From contig NZ_CP015411.1 of the NCBI RefSeq assembly GCF_001750165.1, positions 428,501-492,500 of the forward strand: a DNA stretch of 64,000 bases, read 5' to 3'. Numbering within the stretch: position 1 is the first letter of the stretch; every line of letters begins with the position of its first letter. A program made the position numbers and the translations under genes. A model generated the notes under the pieces. The model was not told the DNA's origin. It did no database searches and saw nothing but the letters and a program-made list of their open reading frames with translations. Origin of the DNA: Pseudoalteromonas luteoviolacea. GTDB lineage: Bacteria; Pseudomonadota; Gammaproteobacteria; Enterobacterales; Alteromonadaceae. Positions 62,608-64,000 of the stretch are shown here, piece after piece.

Positions 62608-63081
62608 TCAGGTTTGATATTCGATTCTATTGATATACCACAGGGCTTCACCTTGGGGAGTTTTTACCATGAAATCATCATCAACTGACTTAGCGAGTAA
62701 AGCTCTTGCCATCGGTGAATCTATAGAAATATAGTCATTGCGTTCATAAATTTCATCTGGACCGACAATTCTGAATTTTTTGACTTCACCCTCGTCGTTT
62801 TCAATTTCGACCCAAGCACCAAAGTATACCTTTCCAGCTTGTTGAGGATCATACTCAACGACTTTTAAATCGGGGAGTCGTTTTCGTAAATATCTTACAC
62901 GTCGATCAATTTGTCTCAGTAGACGCTTGTTAAACGTATAATCAGCATTTTCTGAACGATCGCCTAGACTGGCAGCCCAATTTACTATTTTGGTTATTTC
63001 GGGGCGTTTTTCGAACCAGAGGTGATCATGTTCTTGCTGTAGTTTTCGATACCCTTCGGGTGTAATTAAGTTCGTTTTCAT
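62608..63081 (-). CDS. greB: Transcription elongation factor GreB
   Basis: 157 aa. Coiled-coil N-terminal domain with LITPEGYRKLQQEHDHLW and AASLGDRSENADYTFNKRLLRQIDRRVRYL, the acidic tip residues that trigger RNA cleavage in stalled RNA polymerase, and a C-terminal FKBP-like domain. Divergent from ompR, like in E. coli. Confidence 0.95.
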   Translation of the reverse strand: MKTNLITPEGYRKLQQEHDHLWFEKRPEITKIVNWAASLGDRSENADYTFNKRLLRQIDRRVRYLRKRLPDLKVVEYDPQQAGKVYFGAWVEIENDEGEVKKFRIVGPDEIYERNDYISIDSPMARALLAKSVDDDFMVKTPQGEALWYINRIEYQT

Positions 63082-63229
63082 AATGTACTATATTAAAAAA
63101 CCTATAAAAGGTACGTATATTTGAAAATTTGTAACGTTCAGTAACAATCTTATCAGTACGTTATGGTGTCTAAGCAGCTTAATTTCAATTATATTTAACC
63201 AATAGTTAAATGATAACAAGAAGAATCAG

Positions 63230-63949
63230 ATGGGAAACGAAACAACAAAAGTACTTGTCGTTGATGACGATATGAGATTACGTAGTTTATTAGAACGTTA
63301 TCTAGTCGAACAGGGTTTCATTGTCAGAAGTGCTGCAAATGCAGAACAAATGGATAGGCTGCTTGAAAGAGAGAACTTCCATTTGATGGTATTGGACCTG
63401 ATGTTACCAGGTGAAGATGGATTATCAATTTGTCGACGTCTCAGACAAAAAGAAAATGAGATCCCAATAGTTATGCTGACAGCAAAAGGGGATGAGGTTG
63501 ACCGCATTATTGGCCTTGAGTTAGGCGCGGATGATTATTTGCCAAAACCATTCAATCCAAGAGAGCTACTTGCTCGAATCAAAGCGGTGTTGCGCAGAAA
63601 GACAAAAGAAGTGCCAGGTGCCCCGGCTGCACAAGAAAATGAGGTCGAATTTGGTATTTTCAAACTCAACTTGGCTACAAGAGAAATGCAAAAAGGGGAT
63701 GAGACAATTGCCCTAACAAGTGGTGAGTTTGCCGTATTAAAAGCGCTCGTGAGCCACCCGAGAGAACCTCTTAGCCGAGATAAATTAATGAATTTAGCCC
63801 GTGGTCGAGATTACAGCGCATTAGAACGTAGTATCGATGTTCAGGTATCACGGCTAAGACGAATGATTGAAGAGGATGCCTCTAACCCAAGATACATACA
63901 GACTGTATGGGGGTTAGGATACGTATTTGTACCCGACGGCGAAAAGTAA
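63230..63949 (+). CDS. ompR: Osmoregulatory response regulator OmpR
   Basis: 239 aa. Receiver with phospho-Asp in MVLDLMLPGEDGLS, LTAKGDEVDRIIGLELGADDYLPKPF, and a C-terminal winged helix with REMQKGDETIALTSGEFAVLK and YIQTVWGLGYVFVPDG. Very close to E. coli OmpR in length and wording. The stop overlaps the next gene start (TAATG). Confidence 0.97.
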   Translation: MGNETTKVLVVDDDMRLRSLLERYLVEQGFIVRSAANAEQMDRLLERENFHLMVLDLMLPGEDGLSICRRLRQKENEIPIVMLTAKGDEVDRIIGLELGADDYLPKPFNPRELLARIKAVLRRKTKEVPGAPAAQENEVEFGIFKLNLATREMQKGDETIALTSGEFAVLKALVSHPREPLSRDKLMNLARGRDYSALERSIDVQVSRLRRMIEEDASNPRYIQTVWGLGYVFVPDGEK

Positions 63950-64000
63950 TGGGTATCTTTCCTCGAAGTGCGTTTGGTCAGACAGTATTTTTTGTCGCAG
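63949..64000 (+). CDS. envZ: Sensor kinase EnvZ, first 17 codons, cut by window end
   Basis: Begins MGIFPRSAFGQTVFFVA directly overlapping the ompR stop; FPRS-FGQT matches the EnvZ N-terminus. Named from the position and this short match only. Confidence 0.8.
   Translation, partial: MGIFPRSAFGQTVFFVA

Noticed and set aside
1..64000. CRISPR array, insertion sequence or prophage
   Set aside because: I found no regularly spaced repeats, transposase or integrase motifs, or phage structural genes.

Overview
The window looks like a chromosome segment of a marine gammaproteobacterium close to Pseudoalteromonas (Alteromonadales). This is inferred from moderate-to-low GC, the housekeeping gene content and order (aroQ-accB-accC, dsbD-cutA, fxsA-groES-groEL, nfuA, bioH, tex-greB, ompR-envZ), and a P. 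aeruginosa Che2-like chemotaxis cluster. No database search was possible. All family names rest on motifs read from the translations.

Layout. (1) 1-14.2 kb is the 3' end of a peptide-natural-product locus on the + strand. It holds the last two modules of a non-ribosomal peptide synthetase (end of C, A-T-E, C-A-T-TE), a SyrP/TauD-type hydroxylase, a lipoprotein serine hydrolase, a DUF697 membrane protein, a 58-aa membrane peptide, a SyrD/PvdE-type cyclic-peptide exporter, and an SPFH protein translationally coupled to the exporter. Reading the adenylation pockets by eye gives a classical Leu code (made D by the E domain), followed by an unusual pocket that suggests a cationic residue. (2) 14.4-22.3 kb is conserved core: tRNA with CAU anticodon (probably the lysidine-type Ile tRNA), accC/accB/aroQ, dsbD/cutA, fxsA and groESL with a sigma32-like promoter. 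(3) 22.3-34.5 kb is an AT-rich accessory region with long gene-poor gaps. It holds two small double-glycine-leader peptides resembling RiPP precursors, a doubly frameshifted membrane-protein pseudogene, a DUF4062 protein, a CadC-like regulator with a beta-propeller-like periplasmic part, two secreted hydrolases, unknown secreted proteins and an amber-interrupted exported protein. (4) 34.6-42.7 kb is a complete aa3-type cytochrome c oxidase operon with assembly factors (coxB, coxA, ctaG, coxC, SURF1, a Sco-like miniature protein, ctaA, ctaB, SCO), plus a DUF2909 gene on the opposite strand inside it. (5) 42.8-51.5 kb is a Che2-type array: STAS, CheY, CheA, CheW, a three-PAS receptor ending in EWEEF, CheR, CheD and CheB. 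(6) 51.5-64 kb is mixed core: polysaccharide deacetylase, MATE exporter, nfuA, M14 peptidase, comF, bioH, a SprA-like protein, tex, greB, ompR and the first codons of envZ.

Most interesting candidates: the two GG-leader peptides in the accessory region, and the NRPS tail with its hydroxylase, hydrolase, exporter and SPFH gene set. Also notable are the Sco-like CxxxC protein in the cox operon and the CheR-tethering pentapeptide on the Che2 receptor. I saw no CRISPR array, insertion sequence, rRNA or phage.
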